Source of the DNA: Leptodontidium sp. MPI-SDFR-AT-0119 | Taxonomy: Eukaryota > Ascomycota > Leotiomycetes > Helotiales > Leptodontidiaceae | Reading direction: 5' to 3' | Assembly: GCA_020726505.1 (NCBI GenBank) | Contig: JAHLEZ010000006.1 | Span: 2,542,001-2,606,000 of the forward strand | DNA: 64,000 nucleotides | Part shown: positions 45,168-56,084 of the stretch, one piece after another | Layout: the number at the start of each line of letters is the position of its first letter | Numbering within the stretch: the stretch's first letter is position 1 | Position numbers and translations under genes: made by a program | The notes under the pieces: model-generated | The model's database searches: none | Told to the model about the DNA's origin: nothing | What the model saw: the letters and a program-made list of their open reading frames with translations, nothing else

Positions 45168-45962
45168 ATGGGAAAATCGTAAGGGTTCTACAATCATGGT
45201 GTATTGGCGCAAGGACCTTGGCTAATATCGCTGGACAGTCAATCAAAGCTCTCACAAGAGCAACTCAGCGAACTGCAGCGATCGACCCATTTCGACAAGA
45301 AGGAGCTGCAACAATGGTACAAGGGTATGGATATCTTGGTCATTTCGTGGACTAAAAGCTAATTGGGATCAGGATTTTTGAAGGATTGTCCATCAGGCAT
45401 GCTTACCAAGGAGGAGTTCCAGAAGATTTACCGCCAATTCTTTCCTTTCGGAGACCCATCGTCATTCGCAGACTACGTCTTCAATGTATTCGATAGCGAC
45501 AAGTCAGGCTCGATCGATTTCAAAGAGTTCATTTGCGCATTGAGTGTCACCAGTAGAGGAAAGATGGAGGATAAGCTAGATTGGGCATTCCAACTCTATG
45601 ATATCGACGGAGACGGAAAGATCAGCTATGATGAGATGTTGGCCATCGTCGAGGCTATCTACAAGATGGTACGTTTTCGATTTTGGGCCCCTCCAGATTC
45701 AGTCACATGTTATTCATTGGCCCAACGGATCGAGTTCAAGCTTTCATTAGCAAGTCATGGCAGTTCACTAACACAACTACAGGTCGGATCCATGGTCAAG
45801 CTCCCCGCCGATGAAGATACCCCGGAGAAGCGCGTCAAGAAGATCTTCCGCATGATGGACAAAGACGAGAACGGCAGTCTAGACATGGAAGAGTTCAAGG
45901 AAGGCAGCAAGCGGGACGAGACGATCGTATCCGCGCTGTCGCTCTACGACGGACTCGTGTGA
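45168..45962 (+). CDS. ncs1: Neuronal calcium sensor NCS-1/Frequenin, four exons
   Basis: Proposed join 45168..45178, 45239..45324, 45373..45668, 45783..45962 (190 aa, exactly the usual family length). The first exon is only 11 nt (MGKS). The N-terminus [18 protein letters not shown] is a consensus N-myristoylation site. EF-hands follow: the first is degenerate ([12 protein letters not shown]); the others are canonical, [26 protein letters not shown] and [13 protein letters not shown]. In fungi this protein binds calcium, sits on membranes through the myristoyl switch, and activates phosphatidylinositol 4-kinase (Pik1) and calcium tolerance. Introns are 60, 48 and 114 bp with consensus ends. 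Confidence 0.97.
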
Positions 45963-46822
45963 TTTCTCTCCCTAGTCACTTCTTTTCTTTGGAGGCGTTG
46001 AGCGAATTTCGTTAATAGACTGGAGTCGAGGATCCTTCCTACGCTTTCTCCTCTCTGTGTATGCCTTGCCTTGCGTTGCCTTTCCCGAACGACTCGCTCT
46101 TGTTGCATTATGGAAAGGACCGACGGATGGATGAACGGATGGGTGGGTGGCTGAATTGAAGGAACGATCGTTATTTTCTGCGCGTGGAGATGGGACGACG
46201 AGATGATGGGAAATGTTTACGGATAGATATGTGGGATGATTGATGCGGTTGCTGATGTGGTGGTGCCTGCGTGGCTGGAGCGATTGATTGATTGACTGAC
46301 CTGACGAATGAAAAACATGCAATGAAATGGAAAAGATATATGGAAATTCTGGATGTGCCCTTGTGAAGTTCCATGTACAGTCCCTGTCAACTGCTACTTA
46401 TCAAAAGGCGTTTTCACACTAAAAGTCACACTTTACACTTAACAATTATACTGTATTTACGACTACTTACAACTAATTCCTGAAGCCTCATTCTTTATTT
46501 TAACGTGCCACTTGATTTGAAGTATTCTAATTCAACTTTAATAAAAATTTCGTTGACTTAAAAGCAAACAAACTCACGTGTTCTTAGAAAACATGCTTTC
46601 CCCCGCTAAAATTGACTAGAAAGTTGCACGTGATACTTTAAAGCTTATTAAGTCGCTTAAATAACCTAATTAAGCTTTATGTTCTATTAATAAAGTGGAG
46701 TTAATGTAAAATTTAATCTTATTACAAGAGGAATAATATAAGTATAAAAGAACTAAGGTATTATACAAGTCGTAATAGTATGAATTTGGGTGTAAAAAGG
46801 CCATTTGATCATTAGCAGTTGG
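45963..46822. other. Downstream region, increasingly AT-rich
   Basis: This is the 3' flank of NCS-1; from about 46400 to 46800 the sequence is strongly AT-rich, resembling RIP-affected repeat remnant. No gene is recognised. Confidence 0.45.
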
Positions 46823-47116
46823 CTAGTACTGTAAACCCCTTCGTTTTCCTGGTTGGTATGATGATGATGCGCAATCACTTGGCTGCTCCAACGCCAGGCT
46901 GGGAAAGAGATCACGCTTTGCAGAGTCATCAAAGCCCTGTCCTACATAACTAGTTTCGAACGTCTGCCTTGAACATCGGAAGACTGAGTACGTGCTGCTC
47001 ACGAGCTTCAACCTCATTACACGCGAAGAACCTGCTCGTTTAGTGAATCGCACCATCATGGCTTGTACAATAATTTCATACTGTAACTCGTACGGTAGGC
47101 CAATAAATGAAGACAT
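46823..47116 (-). pseudogene. F-box exon fragment (copy 2), inverted relative to its ankyrin part
   Basis: The 97-codon ORF starts MSSFIGLPYELQYEIIVQAM and continues MVRFTKRAGSSRVMRLKLVS, matching copy 1 exon 1 (LPRELLDDILLEAVLVRGVK MGLRLRLV) in arrangement, followed by a GTGAGC donor-like site. It runs leftward, whereas the ankyrin portion of the same family begins 88 bases away in the rightward direction. No ankyrin sequence follows it on its own strand. It may be half of a gene split by an inversion. Confidence 0.5.
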
Positions 47117-47203
47117 AGTCGAATAGGCTTTGAGGATACATGGTTGTCTTGATCGTGAGGATTACGGCATAGGGCTTCATTCCATAGTCCTCCACAATCT
47201 TGC

Positions 47204-48670
47204 TTGAGTGTTTCATCAATTAAAGTACTTTCAGAACTTATTGCAACGATGGTCTACGACGCACTCCTCGCATCTCACGTTGTCGACCGCAACCTCAAAC
47301 TGGCGAAATTCGTTCAAACCCTCCCACCTCCGGTATTCAAGGTCTTCCTCAAGAATCCAATCCCATGGCGTCTCACCGCCAGAGCGCTGTTTGATGAGAT
47401 GAGCATGAGTGACGAGGACACATATAATTCTCTTGTGGGTTCACTGACACTGTTTTGGTTTCGCTAAAGGAATATGAACGAAAGGTTCTACTTTGGCTAT
47501 GAAAAAACAATCTCACCTATTGACGACTTCTCGGCATGGGAAGAGATGGCATGCTTTTAACCCTTCTCGCTGCAGCGGCTTATATGAATTATATTCTTGT
47601 GGCAAGACGATTGATTGACATGGGAATAATTCCTAGCACAGTTCGTCCTACTTTGGGAGGCCATCAGTAGCAGCCGCTCTTCAGAGAAATAACGAGATTT
47701 TGAAGATGTTTCTGGAAACAGCATCTGATCTGATAGCGCCCGTCAAACGCTCTGCGCTATACGCGGCCATCGAGCATGGACAGGTCAGCACGCTGAAATT
47801 GATACTGTATCCGCAATGGGGGCACGACTGGATTTTATTCTGGAATAACAATCAACGAGGTTCCGCGGACACCCTTGAGCAGTCTCTCTTTAGCGCCCTA
47901 GAGAAGAACTCAAGCGTGGCCATGTTTACACGCGCTTCGCAGTTATTGGGGGATTACTATCCAAGCTATGCGTACCAAGGCGGTAATCTGAACGGACCGT
48001 CAAGTTACCCTCTCACCAGATGCTCCAGAGACGAAAAATAGGTTTCCTGGCGAGTGCTGCTGGAAATTCAGCCACCTCGCTGACCCGATACCTCCTCGAT
48101 CTCGGCGCTCCAGCGTCGGGCGGAGAAGATTCACCTATGATTGTCACCCCACTATACAGCGCCACCAACACAGGAAGCATAGAGACCGTTCGTCTTCTAT
48201 TGGAACGAGGTGCGAAACCCAACGGCCCGCGCGGGCTATGTGCCTTCGCACCTCTCCGTAACGCCCTGCTGTGCGGTGACTTGGAAATGGTCAAGCACCT
48301 CGTACGCTACGAAGCAGATATCAATAGAGTCAGGAATGTCGCCGGACACACCTATCCGCCTATCAACATCGCGCTGCGGCTCGAACATACAGCAATGTTC
48401 CGCTTTCTGCTTGAGCAAGGCGCGGACTTACGTTCGAGGCCGGTGACGAGACTTGTGTTTCATGTTACGGCTGAGGCGGGGTTGGAGTCCATGGCTAGGT
48501 TGCTTTTGGGTGAGGGGTTGGTGCCGACGTATAGATGTGTTGAGACTGCGATTGCTTCTGGTCATGTTGAACTTGCTGAGCTGCTGAGAGGACATGTGCG
48601 TGAAGCGGTTGATACTGCGTTTGAGGAGACGAGTGAGGTTGCTTGGTTAGATTTTGAAGGGTTGTACTGA
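47204..48670 (+). pseudogene. Ankyrin-repeat protein relic (copy 2 of F-box/ankyrin family), frameshifted
   Basis: Fragments in order match copy 1. VYDALLASHVVDRNLKLAKF (to stop 47467) is followed by a region near 47550-47640 reading LLAAAAYMNYILVARRLIDM. Next is VAAALQRNNEILKMFLETAS after a one-base loss near 47665, then NSSVAMFTRASQLLGDYY. Another frame change near 48005 leads into the long open part, ASAAGNSATSLTRYLLDLGA, with ankyrin units TPLYSATNTGSIETVRLLLE and APLRNALLCGDLEMVKHLVR. GLESMARLLLGEGLVPTY precedes the end at 48670. Ankyrin repeats mediate protein binding; with an F-box they would select ubiquitination substrates. At least three breaks make this copy non-functional. Confidence 0.75.
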
Positions 48671-48890
48671 AATTCTGGATTCGAATGTGTGACTTGTGAC
48701 TGGGCTGTTATGCCACTGTTTGTGGCTCGTGGCGGGAGAAAAGATTGAGGAGTCAGAGAGCTTTGACTTTTAGGTCGCCCCAAGTACTATGTCTGGGAAT
48801 AATGAAAATATTCAAGTCTTGACAATTTCAAACCCTATGCAGCACTTTCATGTAGAAAATCAACTAAGTATTTACACTCAATATACGACG

Positions 48891-49384
48891 ATGGCCCTCT
48901 CTTGCCAAGAAAGCTTTGCCTACTTCAACTTCAGTCCTATACTTCCATTTCAGATTCTTCCTAAACAACGTCGCACAACCCAAGAGCAAGAAATCGTTCA
49001 GGACTTTCGCTACGATTTCCCTCAGAAAATAATGTTTCAATGGAAAAGAGCATACCTACTTCACCTAGTTAATCACCTCACAAACGGATATTGTATGTTT
49101 GTCAAACTCCTAGCTGTTCTTTAAATTGCCAAAAACGAGATGCTGACGTCACGAGCGTTGGCATAGAGCGTCTTGCGATTGATTACACAGACTGGCTCAA
49201 CCAGTCATGTGAAGTCCATATTGTTTTCAGGGCCAAAGATTTATGTGGTGTAAAGGAGTTTATTTTCGCTGCAAATGGCGAGGAGAGGAAGAAATGCAAA
49301 TCAGTTCAATTTATTCCACCAAAAGAACAACCTAGCGAGTACTGCTTCTCTGAAAGGAAACGTGATAGTCAGTTACATATTTAA
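48891..49384 (+). pseudogene. Degraded 2EXR-family relative
   Basis: The segment 49140-49340 reads GIERLAIDYTDWLNQSCEVH, VFRAKDLCGVKEFIFAANGE and VQFIPPKEQPSEY. It aligns with GIERIAIHYSYW and FGPKNLREIVLVVV of the intact 2EXR gene at 51.6-52.6 kb. An upstream ORF from 48891 (MALSCQESFAYFNFSPILPF) may be the remnant of the 2EXR motif. The middle of the protein is missing and the frame changes near 49125. Confidence 0.5.
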
Positions 49385-49810
49385 TTTTACATTGGGTTTA
49401 TACTAATAACGCTGTAAAATACGTGGAATCCGACTCTCAGAACAATAAATTCCAATGATCACATTTCGAGTGGCGGTGAGGCGTGTTTATTTGGTTGCGC
49501 GAGTAAATCCGGACAAATGAACGTTCTGTAACCGTACTCAAACTTAATGGAAGTGTTCAATGATCGCAGCTGCGAAACTCTACTCCGATTTCATCAAGGC
49601 GAAGACCTTTCATACGCGGTGCAACATATCTTTGGGGTGCTGCCCTATCTGTGCAATGAAAACAGTGGCTCAATTAAGCGAAATTTTTAGCTTGGCACTG
49701 ACTTTATTTTGACCTCAAACCTCAAACCTTGACTTTAACCTCACCCATTAAACCATGAGTCCACGATTAACTATCGGGAAACCTGCCCATCAACGACCGA
49801 TAATCACAAG
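49385..49810. other. Intergenic region, no gene seen
   Basis: This is the promoter-side flank of the 2EXR gene starting at 49811. Tandem CTCAAAC/TTTGACCTC-like repeats occur near 49705-49750. Confidence 0.4.
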
Positions 49811-51208
49811 ATGTCTAACAGGGCTACCAAAGAGGTCAGACAAACCAAAGCCTCCCCCGCCACCCAAATGCTCCGTCTCCCTCCCGCCAGCACCAGCTCA
49901 ACGTCGGGGCGCCAAAAGAAGGACGTCGAATCCAGCGATGACGATCTGGTTCAAAGACTCATGGATGAGATCGCGCGGCTCAAATATGCAAGCTCTCAGC
50001 TCAAGTCAACGAACACCTATCTAAAGTCAAAGAACACCCAGCTCAAGCAGATCAACAAGCAATGGGAGCGGTTCGACCAGAGTGGGGCCCTTGGCAGGAT
50101 CTTTACCTGCTTCATGAAATTACCCAAGGAACTCCGCCTTGTCATTTGGCGCGAGGCTTTGAATATTGAGGAGGTAAGGCCTGATCACAAGACAGCTGAT
50201 CGGCGATTTCATGTCTCAATAGCTCCACAGCAGTCTCGCCATGTTTCCAACACCAGAAGTTTTAATGAAATCAATCAGTGACGTCAGTCTAGGTAATTGT
50301 GATAGCCCCGAGTCCCAAGGCAAATATTCACGAGTTTATGAGCTGGTTCGACATCAATTTTGAAGCCCAAAACACAACCTACAAATCCAACATTCGGTTC
50401 GTGTGCCACGAGGCGAAGGAAGAAGCGTACAAGGCTCTCGTAGACTTTGCCAGGGGCGTCTCTTACAATCCGGATACTGACGTCTTTTGGATTCCAAACT
50501 TTGCGAATGCCATGGGAGCGCTCCAGGAAGCCAATGAACAATATTTTGGGTATTCAACTCTCTGGCTGTAGTGAGTGTCCCTAAGAATTCTTTGTAGTAT
50601 GCGTGTAGTTCGAGGAAGAACGAGAAGGCGCTTCCTCAGGAGCTCAAGATCTCCTAAGTTCAACACAACATTATTTTGTCGTGCTTGGAAGATGTGTTCT
50701 AACATCCTTGCGACATGTAGCAAGATCACCACCCACCTTGCCATTTCCCTAGCATACTGGGCTCGAAGCCAACGTCGGGCCGGCGCTGATTATGCATTCT
50801 ATGAGTTCGGAGAGAAAAAGCTTCAGAAACTCGTCATTGTTGTACGGTGCGACAGGTGGCAGAAGGGACACCCAGTCAAGTTCGTCGAGCCGCGATATCC
50901 GCCCAGCTATTATCCGCAGCTGAACATATATGCCGATCCGGATGATGCCACGAGTCCTACTTGGGATATGGTCGGAGAGAGAGCCACGGGCCAGATGGCA
51001 AAGTGGAAGGCAGATCGCGATGCTGCTTACAGGGCGGCTGAAGAAGGTTTGTGCGACCTGAAGGATTTTTAAATTGAAAGCAAATTCTGACGGGCAAACA
51101 GCAGATGATGGGAGTGCTGAAATGATAAACGATGATCCTGAGACTGCGTGCATTGAACATTTCACCGTTCCTAAGATTACTTTTCGAGAAGCAGTCATAG
51201 CGTACTAA
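49811..51208 (+). CDS. 2EXR domain-containing protein, four exons
   Basis: Proposed join 49811..50173, 50293..50570, 50721..51046, 51102..51208 (357 aa). A polar N-terminus and a short coiled coil (LVQRLMDEIARLKYASSQLK) precede the 2EXR motif FTCFMKLPKELRLVIWREAL (about residues 96-115). Exon 2 reads SNIRFVCHEAKEEAYKALVD and TDVFWIPNFANAMGAL. Exon 3 has THLAISLAYWARSQ and YEFGEKKLQKLVIVVRCDRW. Exon 4 ends FTVPKITFREAVIAY, the family's usual tail. The third junction (150-bp intron) was chosen because it alone joins the two reading frames using consensus sites. 2EXR proteins are abundant in Pezizomycotina; no biochemical function is established. Confidence 0.8.
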
Positions 51209-51642
51209 GCCAGACAACATGCGCGAGGGGTAGAATAGTGACAAATCGTGGGAAGCATGGGGCAAAATCCCAATGAAATCTTGCGTCTTTTCCTGCAAGC
51301 ATGCTTAAAGGCTTTCTCATGCGCGCCGACGGGAGAGGTATCAGGATCACTGCATAGGGCTTGGTTGCTTGATATCGCCAAAGGGTTTGTAAAAGTAGAC
51401 ATAGTACTTGCAGAATATTTCTTGCGTTTTGGGCTACTAATTTTTGTTGGTCTTTATGTTGCGATCCTTGCTGCTGTTCTAAATACCAAACAGCTGACTC
51501 CATATCCGCTTGCCCGATGTATCCATCTATCATCCATGTTACACCGGGACCTCTACTCAGCAGAACCACTCCTCCATTCCCTCCCTCTCTAAGGTCATCA
51601 CGATAAACAACCATTGAATCACTATCATTCCAAAGGAATATC
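51209..51642. other. Convergent intergenic region between two 2EXR genes
   Basis: The two 2EXR genes end towards each other across 434 bp. No gene is seen, and overlapping ORFs lack any domain. Confidence 0.4.
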
Positions 51643-52637
51643 TCAATTGGCGAAACACAGTGCCTCAACTTGCAGGCGGAACGAGATATCAGGAACGGTG
51701 ATGTTTGCCGGTAAACCTATATCTTTTACCAGATGCTGCTCATGTGTCCAACCCTCTTTTAAAAAGTCAGTAGCTGCAGATTCTAGAAATTAAATGTAGA
51801 AGTAGACGTACCATCTATCCATGCCTGCCTTACAGCGATGACATTCTTCTTCCATAACTCCATCTTCCGCATCTCCTCTTTGCCCATCATGTCCCATGTA
51901 AAGTCGGCAACGGGAAACCCCTCGGCCTCATGCAACAAGAAGTCAGCAGGCTTGCTGCTAGTTGTAACCCTTTCGTTGCCGTATTTGGCTCGAAGATCCT
52001 CAGCCACGACGACGAGGACTATTTCACGCAAGTTTTTAGGTCCGAACTCGACGTATGACAGTTCAAGGCTGCTTCCGGGAGGGAATTTGTTGGGATTCTG
52101 AGCCCAATAACTGTAGTGAATGGCAATGCGCTCAATACCATAATTCCTCGGAAACCCGTCACCATCTCCGTGACAAAACCAAGCATCAAAGTCGGGGAGC
52201 CAAGCTATGTCCGTGTTCTGGTTGAACCATGTGACTCTTCCCCTGATCTCACTGTGTTGTTGATACGGAGACCATTCGTCCTCCAGCGGCGTCAATCTCG
52301 CGCTCTTGTCCCTGACACACTGGGTCAACACCATCTTGGCTTCGTTCCGTGCCTCGATATTGACAAACATGATGTTGGACTTGCCGACGGGGCTTTTTAC
52401 CCCAGGTGGGCGACCACCATCAACATACCCTCGCCGTTTAATCAAGACAACAGTGAACATCTCCGGAACTTGCAACGCGTGGTTCCACACCTTGCGTCGA
52501 AGCTCAAGTGGCAACTTAGGGAAGTGCGTAAAGGATTCCAAGGTCTCAGGAATCTTTTTTGACGCCTCATTCTCGGCCTTCAGCTGGCGTATTTGTTCGA
52601 ATAAAGCCTCCAGCTCGCCAGCGCGATTTGGACACAT
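51643..52637 (-). CDS. 2EXR domain-containing protein, second intact copy
   Basis: Proposed complement join 51643..51755, 51812..52637 (312 aa). A coiled coil (ELEALFEQIRQLKAENEASK) precedes the 2EXR motif FTHFPKLPLELRRKVWNHAL (about residues 36-55). Then come NIMFVNIEARNEAKMVLTQC, NTDIAWLPDFDAWF, GIERIAIHYSYWAQNP and YVEFGPKNLREIVLVVVAED. The 56-bp intron leads to a short last exon ending ITVPDISFRLQVEALCFAN, matching the first copy's FTVPKITFREA tail. The N-terminus is uncertain: a Ser/Asp-rich frame at 52676-52972 (MSSLTKPDSLAHGSVDIDET) could be an extra exon joined by a weak 47-bp GTCAGC...GCGAG intron directly before LEALFEQIRQ. Confidence 0.82.
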
Positions 52638-54257
52638 TCATCGGGGTTTTGAGAGCTGACATCGCCTAGGAGGTTGTGAGGTCTCGGAGCATCTACTTGA
52701 GGCACTATGGCAGGTGTCATGCCAGTATTTCGGAGCCGAACAGAGTTGTGATTAGTTGGGAGGCGACTGGGATCTTGCATGAGACTGGGCTTCTCCAGGC
52801 GAGAAAGATTGTCGGTAGCCGCCAGGTCTGTCGTGGAAGATACCAAGATGGTCTCGTCGAGGTGAAGAGGATCGTAGACAGGAGGAGCTTGGTCTGTGAT
52901 GGGAGATACCATAATGGTCTCATCAATGTCGACAGAACCGTGTGCGAGCGAGTCGGGTTTTGTCAGAGAAGACATCGTGGTGTTTGAAGAGGGGAAAGTT
53001 TTCGGTGATGTCGGCGGTGAAAAGGAAGCGTCGTGGGTTCCAGAACAAAGGATATGGCAGCCTCGCTTAGCTGAGATGTCGCAACCACCTCCTTGCCTTG
53101 ATACCTTGGTATTCACTTTAGAAGGTAGGTACCTAGGTGATGAACGTAAGAAATTAGTCGAATTGATTTACGCTACCCAGGAGAAAAGGGAACAACGACC
53201 AGACCAGGTGTAAAATTAGATTAGATAGCCCTAGTTTCCTCGCTGTGACCCCACCAACCAACTAGAAAAAGAAATCCCTAGATAACTACATAATTAATAG
53301 ATAATCCCTTTCTTTGTCTTGAGATATTCAAGTACTGAAAATGCCGATCCAGCGATTGCCTGTCTCCAAATTTTATTCTGCTATATAAATTCGAGAATGT
53401 AACATGAACGAGCGGTGCATCTGAATGTTAGTATATGAAGTCATCTTGGCGAAAGTAAACAAAAGCATAAAGCGACTCAAGACAATACTGGTGCGCAATT
53501 TATCCCATCAAGTGTCTGTCTGATACTGCTCACCTTCTCTTTGTGCATCTGAATTACCATCAAGAGCTCGCAGTGTAATTACAATCTGTCCAGCTAGTGC
53601 CGGTGTGAAAATGTTTGCCTAGTCCAAGGGCAACCAACTAATCCATCCTCGCCAAGCGAGTTTCCCTACCAACTTCCTGCCTGACCACACAACAAGAACA
53701 TCTCCAACGCTACATTCCGAGAAATACATCTCTCATCACCCACAATAACCTCACGATGATGACCCCAGCCACTCAAAATCCTCGCCACCCCCCGCTCCCC
53801 CTCGTCCACTCACCCTCTCCTCTCTCACCCTATCAGCACTCCCCACACCTTTCACCACAAAATTCATCCGCACCAACAAACTCCAATCCATACTCTCCCA
53901 CCACACAACCCCTTCCTCCCTCTCAAGACCGCCACAACATCCCCCTCTGCCCAAACCCCCCACCAGAACTCAGAATGATCTGTCCTCGCTACTTATGAGG
54001 TCTAGACTCTGACCTGCTCTATCATGTGTTCCATAAACTGACTGGCTGGGCGGCTTCAAGTGTTAACAACACGCGGAAACTAAGAGCGGTTCTGTAAGAT
54101 AAAGCATCCGTCCAGTCTCCAAATAACCCAGTTGTTGCTCTCAAACTTGACATGTCACTAAATCAACTCACGATATCTGCACAGAAAGAGGGAAAAGGAT
54201 GACGCTAATTCATGAAAGGTAAAGTTATCTTACAGCAAAAAAAGGGTATACAAACAA
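52638..54257. other. Region upstream of 2EXR copy and downstream of GPI8
   Basis: It includes the possible N-terminal exon noted for the 2EXR gene (about 52676-52972 minus), where DETIMVS and DETILVS motifs repeat about 24 residues apart. A Pro-rich 80-codon plus ORF at 53756-53998 is low-complexity and not called. No RNA is recognised. Confidence 0.4.
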
Positions 54258-55512
54258 CTAAATAGCCTCCAAGTACGATCCAGCCGTCCAAACCAGCGCA
54301 CAACCCAGCAGTGCCCATGCACCCACAGCTCTCTTCCCCAACCAGCTATCATCGACTTCCACCTTTGCTGCTTTGATCCTCCTCATGTTGTAACTCTCAT
54401 GTTCCGGAGCAGGAGCAGTGGCGTTCTTCGCCTCCGCGTCAATAGCATCGGCTCTCTCTCTCAACTCCTTAATTTTCTTCCCCAGCGCCAGAAGATCCTC
54501 CCTCCACTCCGTCTCATTCCCCACACTATCAACCTCCACGTTTTGCACATTGCCAAAGAAATCCATCACCAACCTCTCCCTGCCACCCTGCTCACCACCA
54601 GGGAACAGATCCCATCGTACGCCCGGATCAGAATGGATCTTGGACTCGTCATAGCTGTCGAAGAGATGGCCAAGCGTTTGCTTGCTGCTCGGTTCGCGGA
54701 CTTGCGTCTCGAGGAAATCGAGGTTGTAGTAGGTGTATCTGTCGATTACGGCAACGCCGACATCGTTGTCTGCGTGGTGCGAGTAGGATGATTGGTCGAT
54801 CTCGGAGGAGCCCGTGGCTATTATGTTGGGGGAGTAGAATTTGCTGTACATGGTGTTTGCTTGGCAGGTGTCAATCATGAAGAGGAGTTCGTGGTATCTA
54901 TTGGAAGTAGTCAGTTAGTATCTCCTTCCAAAACAATATTGCATATAGAATGTATGGCGAGGGAGGAAAAGCCTACCTCTTCTTCTCCCACATCTGCTCA
55001 AAGGCATCCGCAAGATCAAAAGCACTAATCTCCTCCGCATCCTGGAACTTCAAGAACTCATTCCCTCCATGCCCGGTCATGTACACGAGGATATTACTGC
55101 GATCATCGGTCAACAGCCTCTTACTCCTTGGCATCTCCTCTCCCACTCTATCCGTCAACAGGCGTATGAAGTTCTCTACTGTGACCTCGTACCCTCTGTA
55201 ATCCACCTCGATGTTGTCACCATACAGATCCACCGCTCTATCGGCGTTACTGTAGACCGTGCCGGGGAAGGCGTTGCGTGGATTGCACGCCATGTCGTCG
55301 GGCAGCATGAGGATGATCTGCGAGTCGGGGATACCGAGACGTTTGACCGTTCTGTAGAGGGAGAGGACATTTGCGAGATGTCTGTAATTGAACCAGAAAC
55401 GGGAGGTTGATACTAGGACGGCCCAGTTGCTGGTGTGTTCTGCTGTTATGGCCGTAGGTCCTAGGAGGGAGGCCAGGACTAGGGGTAGTTGGAGCAGGTT
55501 GTTGAGCTTCAT
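54258..55512 (-). CDS. GPI8: GPI-anchor transamidase catalytic subunit Gpi8/PIG-K
   Basis: Proposed complement join 54258..54897, 54977..55512 (391 aa). The 79-bp intron splits the codon for Arg179. A signal peptide ([19 protein letters not shown]) is followed by the caspase-like C13 peptidase fold: [38 protein letters not shown], catalytic His148 in [15 protein letters not shown] and catalytic Cys190 in [16 protein letters not shown]-terminal transmembrane helix ([18 protein letters not shown]) anchors it in the ER. With Gaa1, Gpi16, Gpi17 and Gab1 it cleaves the C-terminal signal and attaches GPI anchors to secretory proteins. The gene is essential in yeast, and all key residues are intact here. 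Confidence 0.97.
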
Positions 55513-56084
55513 AGTGTGTTCGGCGGGTTTATTATTGATGGACAGGAATAAGGAGGGATTGAAGTTAATATTGACTTTGAAGATTGGACGGAGGAATTAG
55601 AAGGAGGGATACGTCCGTATTTCAAGAGGGGAGAATCCGTTCGTGGTGATTGATTGATTGTTCGTATGTAGGCATGTCCGGTTGGATTTGTAGTGCTGAC
55701 AGATAATCTGCTGTATGATGTTGTCGTCGTCGTCGCTCCCCTGAATGCAGTTCCGAGGTCTCGCCTTACCAATCAAACTGGGGCGGTGCATCTCAGTCCG
55801 ACCCAGCCTGATTGGTGCCTCAAATACAGGGCTTCAGGGGTCGAGTCCCTCACCGCGTCACATGAAAGGACGACATCTCGCATCGTGCTTTTAATTGCCC
55901 CGCCCCGCCTAAGGAAACAAAACTAATGTCAATACCTGGTGCTGGTCTGGTAAGGCAGGGCAGTTAGGTTCTGCAATATCAACCTTCTCCTCTGACTCGC
56001 AAAATCTTCCACACTTCTATTGTCCCAAAACTCAATTCCTCCACGCCTGCTCCAGCTGGGAAGGAATACCAGCATGTTCTCGTG
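55513..56084. other. Divergent promoter region (GPI8 and histidine-phosphatase gene)
   Basis: GPI8 starts leftward at 55512 and the phosphatase gene rightward at 56085. A tRNA-like inverted pair occurs at 55783-55856, but no cloverleaf can be folded. Confidence 0.45.

Noticed and set aside
53756..53998. Pro/Ser-rich 80-codon ORF
   Set aside because: Low-complexity CCAC/CTCC-rich DNA gives Pro-rich open frames easily; no other support.
55783..55856. tRNA-like segment (GCGGTG...CACCGC ends, GGGTCGAGTCCC box, 74 nt)
   Set aside because: Ends pair and a B-box-like sequence is present, but no D arm, A box or anticodon stem can be folded, and the outermost acceptor pair is G-G. Possibly a decayed tRNA-derived sequence.
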